DNA of 19,314 bases, from the NCBI GenBank assembly GCA_002319875.1, contig DCFS01000276.1:1-19314 (forward strand), in the 5' to 3' direction. The DNA comes from Treponema sp. UBA1798. GTDB taxonomy: Bacteria > Spirochaetota > Spirochaetia > Treponematales > Treponemataceae. A model generated the notes under the pieces. The model worked only from the letters and a program-made list of their open reading frames with translations. It made no database searches and was not told the origin of the DNA. Positions 7,133 through 14,315 of this stretch are shown here, in pieces (position 1 is the stretch's first letter; every line of letters begins with the position of its first letter). The position numbers were made by a program, and so were the translations under genes.

Positions 7133-8748
7133 TCAGAAACCTCCTTCACAAGACGGAAACCGACATCGGGATATCCGATGGAACCGTCAATTTCGCGGAA
7201 ATTCGAAACACGCAATTCTGCAGGGCCGTCCATCCATGACCCGCCCTTAACAATGCGAAGAGTCGATGCCGGATCTTTGCTGTGAGTCGACGATGTCCAC
7301 TCCCACACATTGCCCGCCATATCGCTGAGTCCCCAGGCATTTTTGCCGTTTTCAAAGGCTCCCACCGGAGACGGGGCAGTAAAACTGCCGTTACCTTTGC
7401 AATTCGCCTTTTTGGAGTCAGCCGGACTATCATCACCCCAGGGGTAAATAGTTTCCCTGCCGGCACGGGCTGCTTTTTCCCACTCTTCCTCTGTCGGGAG
7501 CCGGTATTTGCAGCCGGTCTGGGCTGAAAGCCACTCCGCATAAGATTCGGCGTCTTTCAAGCTCACACCAACCACCGGCTGGTTTCCCTGATTATAATCA
7601 GAATTATCAAAGTATTCGGGAACGGATTCAGCGCGGGTAGCATGAAGGAAAGCCGCATAACGGGCATTCGTAACCAGGCCGACGTCGACAGCATAGGAAT
7701 CCGTGGTAACGACACGGGCAGCTTCTTTCTTGCCGGCGCGGGTATCCTGTGCTACAGCACCTGCCGTAAACTTGCCGGCGGGTACGGTAACGGATGCAAA
7801 GGCATTATTAACATCATCAAAATGAACGTAGCAGGCATCAACAGCATTTGCGGCATCCAGTTTTTTCATTGCAGCAGATGATGGAACAGATCCGGCGAAA
7901 GCGGTTGAAACAGTCAGCGTTACCGGTCTGTTGCGATAATCGTCTGAGGCAGGATAATCAATATTAACAGTACCAAGAGAATCGGTCCTGACTATAGTGC
8001 TGACAACTGGTGCAGATTCCACAGCGGCGTCGGTCGGAAGAGACGGAGTCTCCCAGGTGACAGTCAGCGGAAAGCCGGTAACAGGATTGCCGGAAGAATC
8101 GGCTGCTTTTGCCGAGAACCGGGAAGAAGGATCTATAAAACCATCCTTAACCGACACAGTAAGAACAAGAGCCTTGGATTCTTCCGCACAAATCGCCTCA
8201 ACCTTGCGTGAGATAAGTTCCGTGCCGGAAGGTTGAGTGGTCAGCAGTTCGGTTTCGCCGTTATCAGCAAGTACAGCAAGAATAGCGAGCGACTCGTTTA
8301 TTTTATCAGCTAAACCGGATTTGTCCTGGATACCGTTGACACGCGCGGACAAACTGGTCCGCAGCGAGTCGGTATAAGCCTTCTCTTTCTTGTCCCAGTC
8401 AGTAATTTTGATCCGGTACGTAACCGCCGGGGAAGAACCCTTTTTTGCTTCAGCATACGACCTGATGTCACCCAGCCGGGCCTTCACCGATTCGTCACTT
8501 ACATTGACGCGGGAAGCTTTCGCGTCAACGGCTCTCAAAGTTGCAGTCAAAGCGCTCGACACAAGGTCGCGTTTCGCTTCAAGAGCGGCTTCCTCATTTG
8601 TCGCCCCTTTGCCGTAACCATAATAAAAACCATCTTCCTGTTTGACCAGCTCCGGACTGGTTTTTGCGAAAGCAATCCCGCCAACCAGAGCAATGCAAAC
8701 GGAAACCAAGAGAACCGGTAAACGGTTCCGCCTCATAGATTTATTCAT
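7129..8748 (-). CDS. Exported protein with LPP20-like, Ig-like and SUMF1 (FGE-sulfatase) domains
   Basis: A 539-residue exported protein, first gene of the importer operon. The start at 8748 is supported by AGGAG 8-9 bases upstream; the signal peptide (1-28) ends AFA. After it, GFYYGYGKGATNEEAALEAKRDL (40-62) resembles the LPP20/FlgT-type envelope domain. Residues about 205-285 look like a bacterial Ig-like domain (NPVTGFPLTVTWE, SLGTVNIDYP). The C-terminal SUMF1 domain (about 320-536) shows RLPTEEEWEKAAR, YPWG, GLSDMAGNVWEW, KGGSW and GFRLV. The cysteine pair that formylglycine-generating enzymes carry after the GGSW motif is absent (KGGSWMDGPAELRVSNFR), so it is probably a non-catalytic or binding version. 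The SUMF1 call is firm; the LPP20 and Ig calls are moderate. Confidence 0.87.
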   Translation of the reverse strand: MNKSMRRNRLPVLLVSVCIALVGGIAFAKTSPELVKQEDGFYYGYGKGATNEEAALEAKRDLVSSALTATLRAVDAKASRVNVSDESVKARLGDIRSYAEAKKGSSPAVTYRIKITDWDKKEKAYTDSLRTSLSARVNGIQDKSGLADKINESLAILAVLADNGETELLTTQPSGTELISRKVEAICAEESKALVLTVSVKDGFIDPSSRFSAKAADSSGNPVTGFPLTVTWETPSLPTDAAVESAPVVSTIVRTDSLGTVNIDYPASDDYRNRPVTLTVSTAFAGSVPSSAAMKKLDAANAVDACYVHFDDVNNAFASVTVPAGKFTAGAVAQDTRAGKKEAARVVTTDSYAVDVGLVTNARYAAFLHATRAESVPEYFDNSDYNQGNQPVVGVSLKDAESYAEWLSAQTGCKYRLPTEEEWEKAARAGRETIYPWGDDSPADSKKANCKGNGSFTAPSPVGAFENGKNAWGLSDMAGNVWEWTSSTHSKDPASTLRIVKGGSWMDGPAELRVSNFREIDGSIGYPDVGFRLVKEVSE

Positions 8749-9282
8749 ACACATATCTCCTGAAAAAGTTACTCCAACAAGCTTATACATACCTGTTATT
8801 AATTGACATCATTGTATATCCATAACCAGCTGATAAATATAAATTAATAATAATTATTATTTATATGAAAACTCTTTTCCGTACAGCAGCCGCTCCTCCT
8901 CTGATGCATATTTCTTACACATATTAATGACACGTATCTTAAGGTCCTTTGACGGGCCGCATATAGATAGAAGAAAAACAACAGTCTACTGTAAACCCGC
9001 CGGAAAGAATCTGCACATAGAACCGGACTGTTATTTGCTGACAGACTATTCAGAATTCCAAGGGGAACCTTCAGGAATCTCCCTGTGTACATATTCTCTG
9101 AAATAATTACATCTAAATGTTTTTCTGTCAATCAACAGAATAAAAGAGAAATGAGAGAAAAAAGAGAAATAGGATAAATAAGAGAAAACAAAATCATAAC
9201 GTATAAATTGATAAAATTTATTAATTTTACACAGGTAATAATTTTAAAAAAATAACATGACTCTGCCGTCATTCGGTATCTT

Positions 9283-9306
9283 AAAAGAAAAAGAGCAATG
9301 CTGCTC
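9283..9306 (-). terminator. Weak intrinsic terminator-like hairpin
   Basis: On the minus strand GAGCA-GCAT-TGCTC (9306 down to 9293) is followed by TTTTTCTTTT. The stem is only 5 pairs. No gene ends close to it; the nearest minus-strand gene upstream stops at 10021, about 700 bases away. It may belong to a lost gene. Confidence 0.3.
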
Positions 9307-9406
9307 CTGATTCAGGCATTTTTATTATTTATATAGTATATACTTATGAATTATTTAATTAAGACAGCCGGTTATATTCAATGACAGTATCAACTGACAA
9401 TCTGTT

Positions 9407-9447
9407 CTGCCGTACATACGATCGTTCTGATACTGCAGGTACGGCAG
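9407..9447. repeat. Inverted repeat CTGCCGTAC / GTACGGCAG
   Basis: Perfect 9-base arms at 9407-9415 and 9439-9447 with a 23-base spacer lie just upstream of the DUF262 remnant. They could be a regulatory site or hairpin of that dead gene, or the end of a small inserted element. Nothing seen decides between these. Confidence 0.4.
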
Positions 9448-9483
9448 GTTATAGCCAATACCATTTTATGCTGGTATACTTAA

Positions 9484-9931
9484 AATATATCTAAATACCT
9501 TGACGGCTCTGATAATCGTTTTATTATTCCCGTATACCAGCGGAACTATGACTGGAAAACACAGCAGTGCAGGCAGCTTTACGACGATCTTGTACAGATA
9601 ATAAAAAAAAGACTGCATATCATTCGACAAGCTTATTGCAAATAATCCGAAATAAAAAAATTTCCACGATCAGCAGCGTATACTTTACGTTCAAACGTAT
9701 CATCACTTCACATACTGACGCAAAAGACGCCGTTTCTTCCATACGTGCGCGGCTCAATCACATCGACATGACAGTTATGTATCCGTTTCTACTTGCACTG
9801 TTCAGCCATGAAGAAAAACAGGAAATCACCCATGACGATGTACAGCGTCCGCTGTCGTGCATTGAATCATTCATTCCGGCTGAACAACAGGCAGAAAAAG
9901 CCACTCTTGACGACGAAATTAACCTGACGGG
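9484..9931 (+). pseudogene. Decayed DUF262 (GmrSD-type) gene with internal deletion
   Basis: The frame open from 9484 to a TAA at 9643 encodes the DUF262 N-terminal hallmark: KYLDGSDNRFIIPVYQRNYDW, then QLYDDLVQIIKK. In another frame (about 9690-9875) the sequence continues with FTFKRIITS, LNHIDMTVMYPFLLALF and CIESFI, which resemble a motif block a few hundred residues further along in DUF262 proteins. Only about 60 bases separate the parts, so most of the middle of the gene is gone and a frameshift is present. DUF262 proteins such as GmrS/GmrD and BrxU act in type IV restriction of modified phage DNA; this copy cannot. The start codon is missing or unclear and no C-terminal nuclease part is seen. 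The boundaries are approximate. Confidence 0.75.
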
Positions 9932-9949
9932 CCGCAAGCAGCGGGGTAT
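9932..9949 (+). repeat. 18-base repeat, copy 1
   Basis: CCGCAAGCAGCGGGGTAT here is identical to 19297-19314. CCGC and GCGG can pair around AAGCA. It lies at the downstream edge of the recognisable DUF262 remnant. The following bases (AAACCCTCCGC) contain CCCTCCGC, a string that precedes CAAGCAGCGG in copy 2, suggesting both derive from one dispersed repeat family. Confidence 0.65.
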
Positions 9950-10020
9950 TAAACCCTCCGCACGAATAAAGCGGTCAATAAGAAAATATATAATTAAAAA
10001 CCAATACAGCGCTATCGGGA

Positions 10021-10560
10021 TCATAACCGTATAAATTTATTCAGTAATATGGCCATTTCTTCTTCTGTTTCTACGCACTGCCCCTCGATCCACTTTACTA
10101 AGACCTGGCATAACCCTGATGCATGGAACGAAACATAGTACATGAGTTCCCTTTTTGTCCATCCGGAATTACTATGTGTCCTGGTCTGCTGACTCTCAAT
10201 AAGTGGTTCTAAATACTGTGAGAATTCATCCTGAAGAACTGAGATCAAATTGTTTTTATTCAGCACCAGGATAAAATTCCGGTGATTTTTAAAAAATGAA
10301 AAAAATATCATTGCTATTGCATAAAGGGAAACAGATTTGACGGCTTTCTTTGCCTGTTCCGTTTGAGAGAATTCGTCAATAAGCGTTTTGATATACGTTC
10401 GAAGAATATCTTCTTTTGATTTGAAATTTCTGTAAAAAGAATTTCGTGCTACAAGAGCTTCCTGAGTAATCCGGGCGACGCTCAATGACTCAAAATTATT
10501 TTTTTCTAACAGTCCCAGTAATGATTCGATAATCAATATCTGAGTTTTTTTTAATTTCAT
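10021..10560 (-). CDS. TetR-family transcriptional regulator
   Basis: A 179-residue regulator with an N-terminal TetR helix-turn-helix: LSVARITQEALVARNSFYRNFKSKEDIL (about 25-52), where SFYRNFKSKEDIL is the family's recognition-helix block. The C-terminal part is helical and variable, as expected for ligand binding and dimerisation. The start at 10560 is chosen because GGGAG lies 7-8 bases upstream; the frame extends 17 codons further but without a ribosome site. It is divergent from the exported lipocalin-like gene and faces two palindromes with the TGGAACA half-site in the shared control region, so it probably represses both genes in response to an unknown ligand. Confidence 0.88.
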   Translation of the reverse strand: MKLKKTQILIIESLLGLLEKNNFESLSVARITQEALVARNSFYRNFKSKEDILRTYIKTLIDEFSQTEQAKKAVKSVSLYAIAMIFFSFFKNHRNFILVLNKNNLISVLQDEFSQYLEPLIESQQTRTHSNSGWTKRELMYYVSFHASGLCQVLVKWIEGQCVETEEEMAILLNKFIRL

Positions 10561-10583
10561 AAATGCTCCCTGGTGTGTATTTT

Positions 10584-10610
10584 TGGAACATTTTTTAGCA
10601 TTATGTTCCA
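10584..10610. promoter_or_regulatory. Palindromic operator 1, likely for the TetR regulator
   Basis: Perfect arms TGGAACAT (10584-10591) and ATGTTCCA (10603-10610) are separated by 11 bases. On the minus strand the spacer holds a possible extended -10 box TGCTAAAAA, preceded at 18 bases by TTGGGA (complement of 10616-10621). Binding here would therefore block the regulator's own promoter. The half-site recurs at 10667-10683. Confidence 0.6.
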
Positions 10611-10626
10611 TTTATTCCCAAAAACA

Positions 10627-10657
10627 TTGACATCACACTTTACTATCATTATATCAT
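10627..10657 (+). promoter_or_regulatory. Promoter of the lipocalin-like gene
   Basis: A perfect -35 box TTGACA (10627-10632) is followed, at 17-19 bases, by -10-like TATATC (10650-10655) or TATCAT (10652-10657). It lies between the two TGGAACA palindromes, and transcription would start near 10662, just before the second palindrome. Confidence 0.6.
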
Positions 10658-10666
10658 ATTTATAAA

Positions 10667-10683
10667 TGGAGCAGGGTGTTCCA
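10667..10683. promoter_or_regulatory. Palindromic operator 2, likely for the TetR regulator
   Basis: TGGAGCA-GGG-TGTTCCA: arms of 7 with one mismatch, sharing the TGGAACA half-site of operator 1. It sits at the expected transcription start of the lipocalin-like gene, a position where a repressor would block initiation. Confidence 0.5.
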
Positions 10684-10740
10684 ATTATTAAAGCCTGCAA
10701 ATTTAACCGTCCTGTAAAAGGCGGTATTGAAGGAGTTGTT

Positions 10741-11865
10741 ATGAAAAAAAATTTTTCTATGGATCGCCGGCAATCAAAAAGAATGATCATGCGTTCATTC
10801 TCCATATTGACTGCGAGTGTGATGCTTGGCCTTTCTGGTCCGGCTCTTATGGCAGAAACTCAGGTACAGGGCACTAAGAATACGCTGCCTAACCGTGGAG
10901 TCCCTCTTTTCGTTGATATCGAAAAAGACCTGCTTCCAAAAGCTGATGCCGCGCTGGATTCGTACTACGTAAACTGCTGCTTTGAAGCCGATGGAAAGCA
11001 GCTTGGATTTGAATGGCATGAGATGATTTACCGGCTGCCGCAGGGAAGTTTTACGTCTACTGAATTCCTGCTGATGAACGGATCGGATGATCATTTCTTC
11101 CCGAATACTCTTTCTGAACCATTTACACAGAATAACAGTATCCCTGATGGGCAACTCTCTGTTTTTTCTTCGATCGGTGAACTAAAAGGAGATCAAAAAG
11201 GGATGACACTGCGGCTTCAGTCGGATAAAGGAAATGTCAATGTTTCTTTACGGCCGCGAAAAGAAGTTCTTTACAACGGGACCACTGGATTGCTTAATCT
11301 TGCAGGCAGCAAATCGTATGAGTATGCCTATACAAATATGGATGTAGAAGGAACCGTTACGATTGACGGTAAAGATTATAAAGTTAAAAATGCGACTGCA
11401 TGGTTCGACAGACAATGGTCCGGCGCTCCCGAAGCGGTCAGCGGAGATGATCCAACGAAGATGATGTCGAGTTCATGGCTGTGGCTCGGTATGCCGCTCA
11501 ATGGGGATCTGAGCGCTGCTATTTCGCTGTGGGATCTTTATGCGGATGGAGGAAGAAATGCATGTGCAACAATACTGAACAAAAATGGAACACAAATCAA
11601 TGTTCCGGCAAATATCAGCTATGACGGTATTTGGACAAGCAGGAGCTCCGGTAACAAATACCCGCGAAAAATTCATGTTGCTATTCCCGACGAAAAAATT
11701 GATTTTACTCTGGAATCGTTAATTACCAACCCGGATTTTGTCCACAGTGACGGCAAAGGAGCCCCGGGATGCCAGGTTCTGTGCAAAGCAGAAGGAACCT
11801 GCCAGGGTAAGGCATTCAGCAGAAATGTAATAGTGGAAATGATTGGCGATCTTTGCGGAAAGTAA
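10741..11865 (+). CDS. Exported CrtC/AttH-like lipocalin-fold protein
   Basis: A 374-residue exported protein. AAGGAG 7 bases before the ATG at 10741 fixes the start; an earlier in-frame ATG at 10666 lies at the promoter's start region and would put unrelated residues before the signal sequence. The signal peptide is long, with a basic RRQSKR stretch, a hydrophobic core and probable cleavage after ALMA (38). The body resembles the CrtC/AttH (hydroxyneurosporene hydratase, kievitone hydratase-like) family: FEWHEMIYRL near residue 90, the hallmark ATAWFDRQWS (218-227), SSSWLWLGMPLNGD, and the C-terminal VIVEMIGDL. Members hydrate or bind hydrophobic lipids and isoprenoids. The substrate is not predictable here, as no carotenoid genes are nearby. 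Expression is probably controlled by the divergent TetR regulator. Confidence 0.75.
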   Translation: MKKNFSMDRRQSKRMIMRSFSILTASVMLGLSGPALMAETQVQGTKNTLPNRGVPLFVDIEKDLLPKADAALDSYYVNCCFEADGKQLGFEWHEMIYRLPQGSFTSTEFLLMNGSDDHFFPNTLSEPFTQNNSIPDGQLSVFSSIGELKGDQKGMTLRLQSDKGNVNVSLRPRKEVLYNGTTGLLNLAGSKSYEYAYTNMDVEGTVTIDGKDYKVKNATAWFDRQWSGAPEAVSGDDPTKMMSSSWLWLGMPLNGDLSAAISLWDLYADGGRNACATILNKNGTQINVPANISYDGIWTSRSSGNKYPRKIHVAIPDEKIDFTLESLITNPDFVHSDGKGAPGCQVLCKAEGTCQGKAFSRNVIVEMIGDLCGK

Positions 11866-11897
11866 ATTACTATTCCAGATTCCTTTCATAGAACGAT

Positions 11898-11975
11898 ACA
11901 GCCCGGTTCTGCAATGGCTGCCGGTAGTTGCTGTGGATGATCCCGCGTAAATACTGTATGACATTGCCGGGCTGT
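11898..11975. repeat. Long imperfect hairpin between convergent genes
   Basis: ACAGCCCGG (11898-11906) pairs with CCGGGCTGT (11967-11975). After a 5-base bulge, CAATG (11912-11916) can pair with CATTG (11962-11966), giving about 14 pairs around a loop of some 45 bases. It lies between the convergent lipocalin-like gene and the export operon. There is no clear T-run on either side, so it is not a textbook terminator. It may be a structured 3' end or a small repeat element. Confidence 0.45.
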
Positions 11976-12044
11976 TATACAGGTTTGCCGATCTGCCTTT
12001 CCTCACTGGTCTGTACGATAGTCTTGAACAGCTTTCAGTATAGA

Positions 12045-12065
12045 CCTTTCCGGAAAGGCTTTTTG
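12045..12065 (+). terminator. Palindrome with T-run, possible terminator
   Basis: CCTTTCCGGAAAGG (12045-12058) is a perfect 14-base palindrome followed by CTTTTTG. As an RNA hairpin it has 5 pairs around CCGG, so it is weak. It could end the plus-strand lipocalin-like transcript about 180 bases past its stop. It lies only 10 bases past the stop of the minus-strand export operon but has no T-run in that direction. Confidence 0.35.
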
Positions 12066-12067
12066 TA

Positions 12068-13189
12068 CTATCTGAGTTTTCTGCTGAATAAAGCAGTTCC
12101 CCCTGCAAGAATGCCTGTTCCGATAATTCCGAGCGGTATAAGCTGTGGTAAGAGATATTTCAGCGGAGATGCTTTCAGATAAATTGCGCGGATGCATTCC
12201 ATCATATACCGCATAGGATTTACCAGTGTTATGTACTGAAGCCACTGCGGCATGTTGTCAACGGGAAGCAGAAAACCGCTGAGCAGAATCATGAATATCA
12301 TGAAGAACCATGCGATAAACATTGCCTGCTGCTGCGTACCGGCAAGTACTGAAATAAACAGGCCCAGTCCGAGTGTCGCAAACAGATAGAGTATGACAGA
12401 ACTGTACAGAAGCAGGATGGAACCTGCCCGATGTATAGTAAAAATAAACCCCGACAGTATGAGCAGAATAAAAAGTTCCACACAGGCATATACAAGGAAC
12501 GGAAAAAGCTTTCCTGCGATTATTTCAAGTTTTGAAAGCGGCATTACAAGCAGCTGGTCAAGTGTCCCTGTTTCTTTTTCACGTACCAGACTTGAAGCTC
12601 CAAGCATGAGTGTCGTAACGGTAATTATTAAGACTGCAACACCCGGAATCATATATGATTCGTTGCGCAGTTCAGGATTATACCAGTAATGGACTGACGG
12701 CGTAATGGTACTGCTTCCTGCTGCATACGATGCAAGAATAGTTTCAGGAACAAGCGAGGGTGCTTTATCCGCGGTAATTTCAGCCAAATATTCGCAGGCC
12801 GTAAGTGCCTGACTTCCATTGACGGAATCAAGCAGAACCGTAAGAGAAGCTGTTCCAGAACGTGACAGCTTTTCTGAAAAATCCGGCGGAATATAAATGC
12901 CGGCCGCAGCTTTCCACTGCCGGATGTCTTTTTCAAGAGTGTTGTAATCCGTCGTTTCAGCAATGATTGAAAAACGGTCTGTCGTCCGCAGTTCATTTAT
13001 AAACTGCCGGCTCAGCTGTGTTTTATCAAGATCACAGATGACCGTCCTGATGTTTTTTGTATCCTGATTCAGCGAAAAACCAAGTATAATGAGCTGTAGA
13101 AAGGGAGCGAGCAGCAGAAAGCGGAGCATAAAGCTGTCAGCCTTTATCTGCAGAACTTCCTTTTTAACAAATATGAAAAACTTTTTCAT
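12068..13189 (-). CDS. ABC-2 type exporter permease (YbhR/YbhS-like), second subunit
   Basis: A 373-residue inner-membrane permease, last gene of the export operon. It has an N-terminal membrane helix (about 22-42), a large extracytoplasmic domain (about 43-175) and five C-terminal membrane helices. Family markers are REKETGTLDQLLVMPL (203-218) at the membrane interface and LLPVDNMPQWLQYITLVNPMRYMMECIRAIYLK near the end. AGGAGC lies 8 bases before the ATG, in the 19-base gap after the preceding permease. It should pair with that permease to form the export channel served by the two ATPases. Confidence 0.9.
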   Translation of the reverse strand: MKKFFIFVKKEVLQIKADSFMLRFLLLAPFLQLIILGFSLNQDTKNIRTVICDLDKTQLSRQFINELRTTDRFSIIAETTDYNTLEKDIRQWKAAAGIYIPPDFSEKLSRSGTASLTVLLDSVNGSQALTACEYLAEITADKAPSLVPETILASYAAGSSTITPSVHYWYNPELRNESYMIPGVAVLIITVTTLMLGASSLVREKETGTLDQLLVMPLSKLEIIAGKLFPFLVYACVELFILLILSGFIFTIHRAGSILLLYSSVILYLFATLGLGLFISVLAGTQQQAMFIAWFFMIFMILLSGFLLPVDNMPQWLQYITLVNPMRYMMECIRAIYLKASPLKYLLPQLIPLGIIGTGILAGGTALFSRKLR

Positions 13190-13208
13190 AGTGTGTGTGC
13201 TCCTGTTG

Positions 13209-14315
13209 TTATTTTTTCAGATATGAACGGAATCGCAGTACGGCCAGTCCCAGAAACAGAATACTGAACAGACTTAGTATGCTTACAGAAAAGCGGAGTT
13301 CATACAATGTATTTCCCTTGAGCATGATGCCGCGTATGATCATAAGAAAATATTTTGCAGGTACCGCCCAGCTCATAAGACGGAGCGCCAGAGGCATGCT
13401 GTCTACCTGGAAGACAAATCCTGAAAGAAACATTGTCGGCAGCATGGTACCTATTTGTGCAAGCATCATTGCCGAAAGCCGTGTGTTCACCAGTGTTGAA
13501 ACAAGAATCCCGAACGACAATCCTGTAAGGCAGTACAGCAGCAGGCACGCTCCCAGTAATAAGACACTTCCGCGTATCGGGACCGAGAAGAGCAGACGGC
13601 TGCATCCTATGATGAAAACTCCGATAATAAACGAAAGTATAAGATAGGGTACAACTTTTCCCAGTATGATTTCCTCCGCAGTTACGGGAGAGAGTTTCAT
13701 GAGTTCAAAGGTGCCGGTTTCTTTTTCTCCTGTTATGGTAAGACTTGTCAGCAATGCCGATACCATAATTATTATAAGTGCCGTAAGACCTGGTACAAAA
13801 AAGAAAGAACTTTCCAGACCCGGGTTATACAGGTATTCGGGAGCAAGCGTTACCGGAAAAGGCACTGCAGGAGTCTGTGATGCGGAATAGCTGTGCAGTA
13901 CGGCCGTGATATACTGATTCACGGTAAGCGCTCTGTTCCCGTCCGACCCGTCTATCACGACGTCGACCGTCCCCCGTCCCGTTCTGCTCAGGCTTTCTGA
14001 AAAGCCGCCGGGTATAGTGACTGCGGCAAGTATGGCATTCTTCTGAAACAAGGTTCCCGGAGATGCTGATGAACCATCTGTTTTGATTTTAAAAAAGGAG
14101 CTGCCGCTGAACTTTCTGACCAGTGCCCGCGAAGCTGCAGAATTATCCATATCGGTTAGTATGAGCGGGACTGATTTTATTTCCGTTGACAATGCAAAAC
14201 CAAAAAGGAACATCTGCAGCACAGGCAACAGAAAAAGAATGACGAGCGTCTGCGGGTCGCGGAATATGTGGCGGAATTCGTTGATTACAATGCCTTTGAA
14301 ACCTGATTCTTTCAT
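13209..14315 (-). CDS. ABC-2 type exporter permease (YbhS-like), first subunit
   Basis: A 368-residue permease with the same architecture as its neighbour. RDPQTLVILFLLPVLQMFLFGFA (19-41) forms the first helix and matches the YbhS/YbhR N-terminal pattern. An extracytoplasmic domain (about 45-170) and five helices follow. EKETGTFELMKLSPVT (197-212) is the interface motif. Its start overlaps the ATPase stop as ATGA (14312-14315). The two permeases are clearly related but diverged, as in heterodimeric Ybh-type exporters. Confidence 0.9.
   Translation of the reverse strand: MKESGFKGIVINEFRHIFRDPQTLVILFLLPVLQMFLFGFALSTEIKSVPLILTDMDNSAASRALVRKFSGSSFFKIKTDGSSASPGTLFQKNAILAAVTIPGGFSESLSRTGRGTVDVVIDGSDGNRALTVNQYITAVLHSYSASQTPAVPFPVTLAPEYLYNPGLESSFFFVPGLTALIIIMVSALLTSLTITGEKETGTFELMKLSPVTAEEIILGKVVPYLILSFIIGVFIIGCSRLLFSVPIRGSVLLLGACLLLYCLTGLSFGILVSTLVNTRLSAMMLAQIGTMLPTMFLSGFVFQVDSMPLALRLMSWAVPAKYFLMIIRGIMLKGNTLYELRFSVSILSLFSILFLGLAVLRFRSYLKK

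Larger units (their letters stand above)
8749..9483. other. AT-rich intergenic region
   Basis: About 730 bases without a convincing gene. It contains the leader of the minus-strand importer operon. Minus-strand TACAAT (8811-8816) and TATAAG (8782-8787) are possible -10 boxes, but neither has a good -35 box. A purine-rich stretch at 9141-9190 repeats units like AAAAGAGAAAT and AAGAGAAA. A weak minus-strand terminator lies at 9283-9306 and an inverted repeat at 9407-9447. Base composition is much more AT-rich than the flanking genes, as expected of decayed or recently inserted DNA. Short open frames here lack Shine-Dalgarno sites and protein-like composition. Confidence 0.6.

Noticed and set aside
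7129..8748. Active formylglycine-generating enzyme
   Set aside because: The catalytic cysteine pair after the GGSW motif is missing and no sulfatase gene is nearby.
8803..8808. Plus-strand TTGACA as a promoter reading into the AT-rich region
   Set aside because: No acceptable -10 box at 16-18 bases and no gene downstream.
8844..9131. Minus-strand 95-codon frame in the AT-rich region
   Set aside because: No Shine-Dalgarno, no protein-like motifs, and composition consistent with non-coding AT-rich DNA.
10741..11865. Carotenoid hydratase (crtC) assignment
   Set aside because: Only family-level motifs are seen and there are no carotenoid genes in the window, so a specific name is not justified.
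11719..12108. Minus-strand 129-codon frame across the end of the lipocalin-like gene
   Set aside because: It overlaps two real genes, has no recognisable motifs, and is explained by antisense reading of the lipocalin-like gene.
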